DNA from: Xanthobacteraceae bacterium
GTDB taxonomy: Bacteria > Pseudomonadota > Alphaproteobacteria > Rhizobiales > Xanthobacteraceae
Assembly: GCA_028290465.1 (NCBI GenBank)
Contig: JAQGJU010000088.1
Span: 1 to 64,000, forward strand
DNA length: 64,000 bases
Reading direction: 5' to 3'
Both the position numbers and the translations under genes were made by a program. The stretch's first letter is position 1, and each line of letters begins with the position of its first letter. Below are positions 53,156 through 60,317 of this stretch, piece by piece. Below the pieces are notes generated by a model. It worked only from the letters and a program-made list of their open reading frames with translations. It was not told where the DNA came from and searched no databases.

Positions 53156-53336
53156 GGCGCGACGGGCTCACTACGTAGCGGCCCAGCCCTTCAAAACGAC
53201 CGCCTTTGGTGACCGCGCCTTACGTCTGGCCTAGCATCGCCGCGCGTCCATGGACGAGCAGCGCGCGTATCGTGCTGTCCGGGCTCTTGAGATTCCCAAG
53301 CGGCTTCGTCGGTCCGGCGGCCTGTGGACTTTTGCC

Positions 53337-54134
53337 TCACCTCTCCCCCTCCCGAATCATGTCCGCCCTTCCCCGGATAAATTCCTCCACGGCCGTCCAG
53401 GTCCGGTCCTTGCGCCTTGTGTTGGTGTAGAACGCGTCCAATTCATTGAACGCCACGTCCATGTCCGACTTCACCGTGCGATGCTCCTTGCCGCCGAGCG
53501 CGTGGATCTCCCGCGCGGTGGCGCCATAGATCGCGACCGCGACCGCGATGTCGTAGGCGCGCTGCCCGAGATATTGCTTGCAGGCGGCAAGCCGCGCCTG
53601 CGCCGAGACCTGCGCGAGGTGCGGCCCATGCGGCGGGCGGCCGCCATCGACCGCCGGCTCATAGGTTTGCGCGCGCAACGCCCGATACGCCGACTGCCAT
53701 TCGGCCGCGAGGCGCTCGGCCGCCGCGATCTGATGGTCCTGAAAGCCCATTGCGTGAAAACTCGACGCGAACGACCACACCTCCTGCACGCTGCCGTCGG
53801 CTGCCCGGACCTGGCGCCGCTTCATGCCGTTGCGCCTGGCCTTTTGTCCTAGCGCGTGGCGGTCGGCGGCGTTCGCGGCCGCAAACTCGGCTTCGTGCCG
53901 CGCCCGCTCGGGAGGAGACAGCGGCACGCCGTGGCGGGAAGCCTTGCTTGGCCGGATGGCGATGCTTTTGCGGGTGATGTTGTTGGTAGCGATGTCGGTG
54001 GTGGCGATCTTGTTCATGGCACTCCGGACTGTGTTGTTGGCGATGCGGTCGGATGCGCGCGGCTCCGTAATGGCCCACTCCGTAGTGATCCCAAGCCGCG
54101 GATTAACGCTCGATTTGGATTTGGCAGTCATCAT
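53337..54134 (-). CDS. Phage late-regulator candidate (DUF6456-like C-terminus)
   Basis: A 265-aa protein from ATG 54134. The first ~65 residues are basic and low-complexity (NKIATTDIATNNITRKSIAI). The C-terminal ~130 residues (AAERLAAEWQSAYRALRAQT, YDIAVAVAIYGATAREIHAL, FNELDAFY) match the pattern of DUF6456-like helical domains found in prophages of Hyphomicrobiales near the packaging genes, where a role in late gene control is suspected. It follows the repeat-rich ORF on the same strand. Normally the small terminase gene would come next; here host genes follow. Confidence 0.6.
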   Translation of the reverse strand: MMTAKSKSSVNPRLGITTEWAITEPRASDRIANNTVRSAMNKIATTDIATNNITRKSIAIRPSKASRHGVPLSPPERARHEAEFAAANAADRHALGQKARRNGMKRRQVRAADGSVQEVWSFASSFHAMGFQDHQIAAAERLAAEWQSAYRALRAQTYEPAVDGGRPPHGPHLAQVSAQARLAACKQYLGQRAYDIAVAVAIYGATAREIHALGGKEHRTVKSDMDVAFNELDAFYTNTRRKDRTWTAVEEFIRGRADMIREGER

Positions 54135-54180
54135 GGACTCGATCCCGGTTCGTGGCTTTGCTACGGTATCTGGATGACTC

Positions 54181-56769
54181 TCATGGCGGCGCGCGCGCCA
54201 TGATGGACGCTCGTGTCGGCACAAAGCCGGCGCGGACGGGAAAAACCCTGATGGATGAATCCGATAAGCGGGTTTGTTCGAATGGCGAATCGACGACGCG
54301 GGGCGTTAATTGCGGTGAGTGATTCACGGGAATTAACGGCGGGGAATCGCGTGAAGTCTGAGCGTTAATTCCGTTTACTGATTCAGATAAACCCGGAATT
54401 GCGAGATCAGGTAATGTGCCCGCATTAATTCCAGTTATTGTTTTACTGGAAGCCGGCTGAGAATTCGAATTTGAGAAATCAGGTAATTTCTCAGCGTTAA
54501 TTTCGGTTAAACATTCACCGGAATTAACGACCCAAAACGGGCCTGCAGCTAAACATACACGGGCAAATTCGCGGCTAAATTCCCCTGGCGTCCCAGGGCA
54601 GGAAGTACCGCACTGTTCTGCCTTTCGGATATGTTTTAGCGCGCCGAAGCAGGCCTGGATATTGCCGAGAAATTCGGAAAAAATAAAGAGTTTTCGCCCA
54701 CACTCATTTTCGGTCGTTTCGGCAGTTCGCGCGCGCAGCGGGTTTTTAGCCCCCGGGCAGGAAGTGTCGAACAGTTCTCCTCTTCGGATATGTTTTTGAC
54801 CCTCGGCGGCCGGGCCGAAAAATGCCCGAAGTTTCAAAGGTCCGAAAATCACGTTTTCGCGAAGCAGCCCGGAATTGCCTGCAGCGCAGCGGCTTTTTTC
54901 ATTCGGGCCGGAAGCCTCAAACAGTTCTCCTGTTCGGATATAATTTCTCGCCTTGGCAAATGGGTCGGAAAAACCGTTTAGTTTCAGTGACACAAAAATA
55001 GAGGCCTCTCCTAACGGAGCACTTGTGCCTGCTGCACAGGAGTTTCTTACATTGAGGCTGGAAACACCAAAGTGTTTCGCCCTCCGGATAGGCGCCAAAG
55101 CCGGGGCAGTGGCTGGCGAAATTTCGCCTGGCTGCGACGTTTCCTGAAAATTCGAAAAATCGAGATCGCACGCGCCAATTAATCTGTCACCACAGGGGTT
55201 TTCGGCGGTAGGTCTGGAAATATCGGAGTATTTCGTCTTTCGGATATTCGCGGAATTCGCGAACTCGGCGACGGTTTCGCCGAAAACGAAATCGCCAGCA
55301 GCGGTTTGATTTTCGCGAAAATTCGCGTCGATGCAGTTCAAAGTGCAATCCGTGTCGATGCCGGAACGGCTTTTCGGATCGGGGCCGGAACGGCCGGCGT
55401 GTTTCGCCTTTCGGATAGGACGGAACGGCAGCACCACAGCGCCGGAATTTTCGGCGATCGACTTCGCGCGCTCGATAGAATTCGAAAAATCCCCGCCATT
55501 GAGTTCGGCAGCGCGATCTGGCGCGATGGCGCGAGGCATTTTGGCACCGAGGCGGCTTTTATCCGCGTGTTTTCCGGTGCGGATATTTTCGTGCGCGGCG
55601 AAAACCGGCGGCAGATTGCGCGCCGGAATTCCGCGCGCGTTTTCCACCGGCGCGTCGGAGCGCGCAGCGATCACGCCGACCACCGTCGACGCCGCGCACC
55701 CTTCGGCGGAATGGCGCGGCCGTTCTTCGATCCGAGTGTCGCCTGGAGCAGCGACGGCTTGGGCGGAAGGCGCGCTGCAAATCTCGAAATCGCGGTCGTG
55801 ACGGCGCGCGATTTCGCCGCCGATGTCACACCCGATCCCGTCCGCCGCGCCGCAGTCGAACGGCCCCCTCCGCCTGCCAAAGCGAAGATCGGGGTGGGGA
55901 ATGAGCAGACCCGCGTTAGGCGACTTCGCGACGCTCGGCCGGTGGTCGCCGGCTGGGATTTCGACCTCGTCTGCCGGGCGATTTTCACGTCTGGTTTCGG
56001 GGCGGATTCCGGGTCTATTTTTGAGCTCGTTTGCGACCCGGATTTCACCCTGATTTTCACCCTCGCGGGCACGCGGATTTACCCCGGGACGCGGGGATGA
56101 AATCGCCCCCGAATCCGCACCCGGATTTTCGTGCGAATTGCCCTCGCGATCGCCTCTCAGATCCGGGGCGGCGCACCCGTCCCGGCCGCCCTCCGCTCCC
56201 TCCCCGCTGCCAATGCCCGACGACGCGTTCCAGCGCCCGCCTGACCGCCCCTGTCGCGTATAAGACCGCCCGCCCTCACGGTTCCGACCGCTGCCGCGAT
56301 TGGCGCCGACCCCACCCTGCATATGTCGGCCGGAATCGGTTACCTTCGGATTTGGCCGGCCGAGACGCAAAGCCGGCGCCAAACGAAATGCCAGCGGCCG
56401 CCAGTCCACCGGCAGCGTCAGGCCGGATTCTTTGCTGGAATTCCGAGTCCGCAGAATCCCTTCCCTGGGTTTTCCTGAATCTTCAGAAGAACAAGAAGAA
56501 GGCACCTTCGCAGAAGTCCGAGGAGTGGAGGCGAAGTCCGAGGAACATCCGCTGAAGGATTCACGTACGGAATCTTCCCATTGATCGGACTCGCGTTTTT
56601 CCACTTGAACATGGTTAACGGAGAAACCGGAAACGACCTCCGGGGAACCCTCGAATTCATGGGCGAAATCGGGCTCCGATCCGGCGGAATTCGCGGGCGC
56701 TTTTGCCCTTTGGATGGGTTCAGCGCTTCCGGTTTCCGAAACGGCGGCGGTAACGCGACCTCCCCTCAT
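54181..56769 (-). CDS. Large repeat-rich, probably disordered protein of unknown function
   Basis: An 862-codon open frame. Its ATG overlaps the GcrA-like stop (ATGA), the signature of translational coupling. Much of it (54.2-55.3 kb) is visibly lower in G+C than the surroundings, so length is not a high-G+C artefact there. Residues ~395-760 hold seven units of 50-57 residues, each opening with I-R-[KRT]-[AGT]-[KE] and a Ser four to six positions later (IRKAKHAGRSG, IRKTKYSDISR, IRTGELFEASG). A second short array carries INAEKLPDF, INAGTLPDL, INAQTSRD. No enzymatic motif. It may instead be a non-coding structured region kept open by chance. Confidence 0.45.
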   Translation of the reverse strand: MRGGRVTAAVSETGSAEPIQRAKAPANSAGSEPDFAHEFEGSPEVVSGFSVNHVQVEKRESDQWEDSVRESFSGCSSDFASTPRTSAKVPSSCSSEDSGKPREGILRTRNSSKESGLTLPVDWRPLAFRLAPALRLGRPNPKVTDSGRHMQGGVGANRGSGRNREGGRSYTRQGRSGGRWNASSGIGSGEGAEGGRDGCAAPDLRGDREGNSHENPGADSGAISSPRPGVNPRAREGENQGEIRVANELKNRPGIRPETRRENRPADEVEIPAGDHRPSVAKSPNAGLLIPHPDLRFGRRRGPFDCGAADGIGCDIGGEIARRHDRDFEICSAPSAQAVAAPGDTRIEERPRHSAEGCAASTVVGVIAARSDAPVENARGIPARNLPPVFAAHENIRTGKHADKSRLGAKMPRAIAPDRAAELNGGDFSNSIERAKSIAENSGAVVLPFRPIRKAKHAGRSGPDPKSRSGIDTDCTLNCIDANFRENQTAAGDFVFGETVAEFANSANIRKTKYSDISRPTAENPCGDRLIGACDLDFSNFQETSQPGEISPATAPALAPIRRAKHFGVSSLNVRNSCAAGTSAPLGEASIFVSLKLNGFSDPFAKARNYIRTGELFEASGPNEKSRCAAGNSGLLRENVIFGPLKLRAFFGPAAEGQKHIRRGELFDTSCPGAKNPLRARTAETTENECGRKLFIFSEFLGNIQACFGALKHIRKAEQCGTSCPGTPGEFSREFARVCLAAGPFWVVNSGECLTEINAEKLPDFSNSNSQPASSKTITGINAGTLPDLAIPGLSESVNGINAQTSRDSPPLIPVNHSPQLTPRVVDSPFEQTRLSDSSIRVFPVRAGFVPTRASIMARAPP
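54304..54529. repeat. Four hairpin repeats with CGTTAATT arms
   Basis: Copies at 54304-54338 (CGTTAATT..AATTAACG), 54363-54403, 54423-54451 (TTCCAGT..ACTGGAA) and 54494-54529 (CGTTAATTTCGGT..ACCGGAATTAACG). Each is an imperfect inverted repeat of ~30-40 bp, spaced 59-72 bp. Three keep the same frame in the overlapping ORF; the first does not, so DNA or RNA structure may be what is conserved. Confidence 0.65.
54596..55587. repeat. Seven-unit degenerate tandem repeat array
   Basis: Units end at 54633, 54792, 54942, 55092, 55248, 55419 and 55587 (the end of each CGGATA-type motif). The common core is GGxxGGAA..(4-10 nt)..GTTTCGxCTTTCGGATA. Distances are 159, 150, 150, 156, 171 and 168 bp, all multiples of three. 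Several cores form hairpins with different but paired arms, such as GAAACAC/GTGTTTC (55061-55078) and GAAATA/TATTTC (55217-55234). Confidence 0.75.
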
Positions 56770-57428
56770 GTCACGTCCCAATGCGCGAACTGGCCGAACC
56801 GGTTGTCGGGCTGCAGCACGCGCGCCGTATCCCGATCCGGCACAAACTCGGACACCGGTTTGGCGTCGACCGGCCGGAACGCTTTGCGGCAATGCGGCCC
56901 GCAATACGGCGCGCCTTTGAGCGGCGACTGACCACAAAAAAAGAAGCCCGGCTCGCCCGGATCGCCGACCGGCCAGCGGCAGGTATCCTCGGTCAGTTCC
57001 AGCAGCGAACAGGCGCGCGAGGTGCGGGCCGAGGGATCGGTGCGCACATCCCTGAATCCCTCATCCTGAGGGGCGCTCCGAAAGAGCGCGTCTCGAAGGA
57101 TGGAGGGCCCGGACGTTGCGCGACCCGGTGCTGCATCACACGGGCCCGCATCCTTCGAGGCTCGCTTGGCTCCTACCTCAGGATGAGGGTTGGGCACCTC
57201 AGGATGAGGATTGGAGCCCGGACCCTCAATCCTCCGCCGCGTCTTCAGCCGTACACGCGGCTGGCGCGGACCGCGCGGCGCCGGCTCCCGTATGGCCAGC
57301 CCGAGCCGGTCCACCTTGCCGCTGACCGCGCCGCGGGTAATGCCGAGCTTGGCGGCGATCGCCGCATAAGACACCCCGTCGTCGCGCAGGCGCTTGAGCA
57401 AAGCGATGCGTTCAGCGGTCCATTTCAC
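56766..57428 (-). CDS. GcrA-like phage regulator with an inserted repeat
   Basis: A 220-aa protein from GTG 57428 with GGAGG 6 nt upstream. The N-terminus MKWTAERIALLKRLRDDGVS, then YAAIAAKLGITRGAVSGKVD, is the GcrA helix-turn-helix. The C-terminus holds the Cys-rich module CRWPVGDPGEPGFFFCGQ and APYCGPHC. GcrA acts with sigma-70 at promoters, often methylation-dependent in Caulobacter; phage versions are common. Between the two domains ~55 residues are encoded by a palindromic repeat (57056-57215), making the protein longer than usual. Overlaps cro-like by 17 bp. Confidence 0.8.
   Translation of the reverse strand: MKWTAERIALLKRLRDDGVSYAAIAAKLGITRGAVSGKVDRLGLAIREPAPRGPRQPRVRLKTRRRIEGPGSNPHPEVPNPHPEVGAKRASKDAGPCDAAPGRATSGPSILRDALFRSAPQDEGFRDVRTDPSARTSRACSLLELTEDTCRWPVGDPGEPGFFFCGQSPLKGAPYCGPHCRKAFRPVDAKPVSEFVPDRDTARVLQPDNRFGQFAHWDVT
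57056..57215. repeat. Palindromic repeat inserted in frame in the GcrA-like gene
   Basis: CCCTCATCCTGAGG, then gcgtctcgaaggatggagggcc on the left, and gggcccgcatccttcgaggctcg with CCTCAGGATGAGG (twice) on the right: opposed arms of the CATCCTTCGAG/CTCAGGATGAGG repeat that is frequent between genes in this group. Here it is read through in frame, giving residues such as NPHPEVPNPHPEVGAKRASK. Confidence 0.8.
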
Positions 57429-57717
57429 GACCGGCCTCCAAATCTTGAGCGGATAGGTCTGAATTGAAATCGGACGGAGGCTTGGCCGGCGCCGGATAGA
57501 TGTCCGGGCGCAGTTCGTGGCGCGGCACGCCGGTCACGGCCTCGATCGGCAGCACGAATGGCGCCGCTGCGCCGTGCTTGGATCGCTCCAGCCAGTACCA
57601 GACCCGGGACTGGGTGGTGCCGAGGCGCTTGGCCAGCGGTTTCTGTCCGCCAGCTAACGAACACGCACGCTTCAGTGCGTCATGTGGAGAGACTGGAATC
57701 GCCCGTGCTTCGCCCAT
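57412..57717 (-). CDS. YdaS/Cro-like phage regulator
   Basis: A 101-aa protein starting MGEARAIPVSPHDALKRACS. The helix-turn-helix is GGQKPLAKRLGTTQSRVWYW, followed by FVLPIEAVTGVPRHELRPDI, the typical YdaS/Cro arrangement (second part contacts the DNA end and dimerises). It is divergent from the S24 repressor and shares its operator region. It opens the early operon and overlaps the GcrA-like gene. Confidence 0.8.
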   Translation of the reverse strand: MGEARAIPVSPHDALKRACSLAGGQKPLAKRLGTTQSRVWYWLERSKHGAAAPFVLPIEAVTGVPRHELRPDIYPAPAKPPSDFNSDLSAQDLEAGREMDR

Positions 57718-57726
57718 CTCGCCAAA

Positions 57727-57792
57727 TTACAGATTTATTGGTCTATTTCAACTGAAAAATATGTTTGCTTATGTACCAAAAATTTTGTAATC
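57727..57792. promoter_or_regulatory. Cro/repressor operator region with three symmetric sites
   Basis: A+T-rich gap between the divergent regulators. ATTACAGATTTATTGGT (57727-57743) and ACCAAAAATTTTGTAAT (57776-57792) are inverted copies of one 17-bp motif (14 of 17 positions agree). Between them lies TTTCA-AC-TGAAA (57746-57757). The right site also contains CAAAAATTTTG. A lambda-like layout of three operators is plausible. Confidence 0.65.
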
Positions 57793-57894
57793 GAGGATTC
57801 GTTCGGAATTCGAAAAGATGCGCAGCACAGGACAGGCGATCCGCCCCGCGCGACATGAACCGCGCCACAGGCAACGCCGGACAAGAGACCCGCG

Positions 57895-58644
57895 ATGAAG
57901 GACATCGATGCCAAAGCCTTCGGCGAACGTCTGGCGGAGCGGCGCGATGCGCTCGGCATGACGCAGGACGCGCTCGGCCGCGCGGTCGGTTACACGCAGC
58001 AGACCATCCAGGGCCTGGAGATCGGCAAGACCAAACGCCCCGGGCGTATCGTCGATCTGGCAGAGGCGCTGCAGACCTCGATCGAATGGCTGCTGTATGG
58101 CGAAGGCTCAGGCGACGGCGCGAGCCCATCCCCCGCGTCCGGCATGCCCTCATCCGGCATCTCGTCATCCGGCCCGCTGATCGGCGGACCGGTGTCGCGC
58201 GACCGCACCATGCTGCTGCCCGGCCGCCACCTGACGGGCGAAAAGGATCTCCCCGTGCATGCCTGCGCGCAAGGCGGCAAGGGCGCGCTGGTGGTGTCGA
58301 GCGAACCGGTCGATTGGGTCGGCCGGCCGGAGCCGTTGGCGCGTGTCAAGGACGGCTACGGCATCATCGTGTCGGAGAATTCAATGTCGCCCGAATTCGA
58401 ATCCGGCGACATCGCGCTGGTGCATCCGCACAAGCCGCCGATCACCGGGCGCACCTGCGTATTCTACGCCGAGCGCGACGATGGCACGATGGAGGCTTGC
58501 ATCAAGCGCCTGCGCAAGGAAACTGCCGACGCCTGGCACGTCACGCAGTTCAACCCGCCGGACGGGGAGAAGCGCGACTATGTGCTGAAGAAATCAGAAT
58601 GGCAGAAATGCCACGTGACGGTGGGGTCGTATAAGGGAAGGTAG
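57895..58644 (+). CDS. XRE-S24 phage repressor (CI-like)
   Basis: A 249-aa protein. The XRE domain (residues ~8-65) has ERRDALGMTQDALGRAVGYT and QQTIQGLEIGK; a Ser/Pro/Gly-rich linker follows (~70-100). The C-terminal S24 peptidase domain has the catalytic Ser in SENSMSP (~163) and Lys in ACIKRLRK (~204). Such repressors hold prophages silent and can self-cleave after RecA activation; no canonical Ala-Gly cleavage site is obvious, so inducibility is open. Confidence 0.9.
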   Translation: MKDIDAKAFGERLAERRDALGMTQDALGRAVGYTQQTIQGLEIGKTKRPGRIVDLAEALQTSIEWLLYGEGSGDGASPSPASGMPSSGISSSGPLIGGPVSRDRTMLLPGRHLTGEKDLPVHACAQGGKGALVVSSEPVDWVGRPEPLARVKDGYGIIVSENSMSPEFESGDIALVHPHKPPITGRTCVFYAERDDGTMEACIKRLRKETADAWHVTQFNPPDGEKRDYVLKKSEWQKCHVTVGSYKGR

Positions 58645-58715
58645 GTCCGGAACGTACGGCTCGTCGGGCCTCCGGCCCTCTTTGGGGTGGTCGGGCGCCT
58701 CCTGATAGGTGCCTG

Positions 58716-58751
58716 ACATATTTATCTGTTGATTTTTACATATTTATCTGT
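58716..58751. promoter_or_regulatory. Two 14-bp direct repeats, 22 bp apart
   Basis: ACATATTTATCTGT occurs at 58716-58729 and again, identical, at 58738-58751, so the copies lie on the same DNA face two helical turns apart, 31 bp upstream of the gene at 58783. They could be operators overlapping a promoter or short iterons. Confidence 0.6.
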
Positions 58752-58782
58752 ATTCTGGTTTCCACGCACTCGGGAGCCACAG

Positions 58783-59199
58783 ATGAACCGACCGCTTTCC
58801 CGCCAGAACTTCTCCAAGGCTCGCCCGGTCCCCGACACCGACCTGTGCGTGATCGAGGCCGACATCGTGGTCGATGGTCGGCGCGAGCGCTATTTCGCCG
58901 AGCGCGATGCCGCCCGGACCAACCGGCGCGACACACTGGCCGACATCGTGTCCGGCCAGATCGAGCGCGTGCGCCGCGTGCTGTCGTTCAACCCCGCCGA
59001 GGGCTGGGCGTGCGACGTGTCGGAAGACATCGCCCGCGACGCGCTGCGGGCCGCGCTGGAAGACCGCCAGGGCGTGCCCGGCCATCTGTTGGATTTCCTC
59101 GAAGAATATCTTGGCTGCGACACCGTCGCGACCGCCGAGCGCGAGGATGCCGAACAGGAGCTCGCCCGACATGAGATCGCCGCGCGCGAGGTCGCGTGA
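58783..59199 (+). CDS. Phage-associated hypothetical protein, 138 aa
   Basis: Starts MNRPLSRQNFSKARPVPDTD. An N-terminal beta-strand VVDGRRERYFAERDAARTN and a helical remainder (VSEDIARDALRAALED, HLLDFLEEYLGCDTVA). Acidic C-terminus. No family recognised; it accompanies S24 repressors in prophages of this type. Its stop overlaps the next gene's start (TGATG). The two direct repeats upstream may control the pair. Confidence 0.6.
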   Translation: MNRPLSRQNFSKARPVPDTDLCVIEADIVVDGRRERYFAERDAARTNRRDTLADIVSGQIERVRRVLSFNPAEGWACDVSEDIARDALRAALEDRQGVPGHLLDFLEEYLGCDTVATAEREDAEQELARHEIAAREVA

Positions 59200-59453
59200 T
59201 GCCGGACTTTTACGTCGCCATCGAGCCGGACATCGACGACATCGCACTCGGCCTGCGCGTGCTCGACGCCAAGGTGCGCGATGTGCGCGGCGCCATCGAC
59301 CAACGGCAGACGCTGTCGCTGCAGCGCGCCGCGGCCGATCTCGCGCGCCTTGCCGGACAACTCGGCGCATTGGCCGACGGATTGGCGAGCCGCGCCGGCG
59401 CGAGGATCAAGGCGCAGGCGGACACGCAGGAGGATCACGCGGGCGCGCCATGA
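59199..59453 (+). CDS. Phage-associated hypothetical protein, 84 aa
   Basis: Starts MPDFYVAIEPDIDDIALGLR; coupled to the upstream gene by a TGATG overlap. Helical, with LDAKVRDVRGAIDQRQTLSL and ADLARLAGQLGALADGLASR giving a coiled-coil-like heptad pattern. No family recognised. It probably belongs to the same small early phage unit. Confidence 0.55.
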   Translation: MPDFYVAIEPDIDDIALGLRVLDAKVRDVRGAIDQRQTLSLQRAAADLARLAGQLGALADGLASRAGARIKAQADTQEDHAGAP

Positions 59454-59512
59454 CGCGTGGGCTCGCATAACAAACACAGCAATCGTCGGCGTCTCTCCCG
59501 CCGATGACGGCG

Positions 59513-59554
59513 CCGACCGGCGGGGGCGTCCCTCCCCCAGCCTCCGCCGGTCGG
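59513..59554. other. Long hairpin downstream of the phage control genes
   Basis: CCGACCGGCGG (59513-59523) and CCGCCGGTCGG (59544-59554) form a perfect 11-bp stem; the 20-nt loop contains GGGG/CCCC that can extend it. There is no T-run, so it is not a clean rho-independent terminator; it could be a transcript-stabilising structure or a phage-module border. Confidence 0.5.
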
Positions 59555-59632
59555 ATGCGTTAGGCCTGACAAGGAGGCGCCAAAGGCGTCGCTCTCCCCT
59601 ATCCACCACCTCAGCCATGTGCAAAGTGACGG

Positions 59633-59731
59633 ATGGAAAAGTTCACCGTCACCCGCCTGCTTCTCGCCGCTTGGTTCGTGGGCGCCTGCGGCCTCCTGGC
59701 CGCCGCCATGTGGGTGAACCTCACGGCGTAA
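59633..59731 (+). CDS. Very small membrane peptide, 32 aa
   Basis: From ATG 59633 the frame reads MEKFTVTRLLLAAWFVGACG, then LLAAAMWVNLTA and TAA. It has one strongly hydrophobic helix. GGAT/GACGG upstream is only a weak ribosome site. Small hydrophobic peptides are common at phage-module edges, but this may also be chance. Confidence 0.35.
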   Translation: MEKFTVTRLLLAAWFVGACGLLAAAMWVNLTA

Positions 59732-59821
59732 GGCGTCTTTTCCTGGAAAGTCGGCGCGGACTTGACCCGCACTTCGATCTGACAAGACTCCGCCACCACG
59801 GACGGAAGGCAGAATCCTGTC

Positions 59822-60274
59822 ATGATCGATCACACCGGCATCGGGGTTGCGGATGTAGCGCGCGCGGCCGCGTTTTACGATGCGGCGCTGGGCGCGCTCG
59901 GCCTGCGCCGGGTCATCGAGATGCCGGCGAGCGACCGGGTGCACCGTTATGACGGCGCCGGTACCGATGCGGTCCGCACCGGTACCGGCGGCGCCACGAA
60001 CGCCCGCTTCGACGGCATCGGTTACGGCACCGACTATCCGGTGTTTTGGATCGATCGCTTTCATCCGCCCGGCGTGAAGCAGCACGTCGCCTTCAAGGCC
60101 ACGAGTCGTCAACAGGTCAATGCGTTCCACACGGCGGCGCTCGAGGCCGGCGGCACCGACAACGGCCTGCCGGGCCTGCGCGACCCCTCCAAAGGCTATC
60201 TGCCCGGCTATTACGCGGCCTTCGTGTTCGATCCGGACGGCAACAACATTGAAGCGGTGTTTCGCGGCGGGTGA
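59822..60274 (+). CDS. VOC (glyoxalase/bleomycin resistance-like) family protein
   Basis: A 150-aa single-module protein. Opening MIDHTGIGVADVARAAAFYD is the first beta-alpha unit of the VOC fold with its metal-ligand His; KQHVAFKATSRQQVNAFHTA provides the second His, and AAFVFDPDGNNIEAVFRGG the terminal D-P-D-G-N-x-x-E with the metal-ligand Glu. Substrate unknown. First clearly chromosomal gene after the phage module. Confidence 0.9.
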   Translation: MIDHTGIGVADVARAAAFYDAALGALGLRRVIEMPASDRVHRYDGAGTDAVRTGTGGATNARFDGIGYGTDYPVFWIDRFHPPGVKQHVAFKATSRQQVNAFHTAALEAGGTDNGLPGLRDPSKGYLPGYYAAFVFDPDGNNIEAVFRGG

Positions 60275-60317
60275 GGCCGTCATGGCTCATGCCAGCCGCA
60301 TGCTATAAGCGCGCCCG

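Noticed and set aside
54304-54529. CGTTAATT..AATTAACG palindromes as integron attC sites
   Set aside because: They do not match the GTTRRRY/RYYYAAC core layout, no integron integrase is present, and spacing is too short for cassettes.
54596-55587. Repeat array as a CRISPR
   Set aside because: Units are too divergent and too long (150-171 bp), spacers are not unique short sequences, and no cas gene is present.
55306-56100. Plus-strand frame of 264 codons opposite the repeat-rich ORF
   Set aside because: Arg/Ala/Phe-rich, no ribosome site, no domain; probably the mirror of a high-G+C part of the minus-strand ORF.
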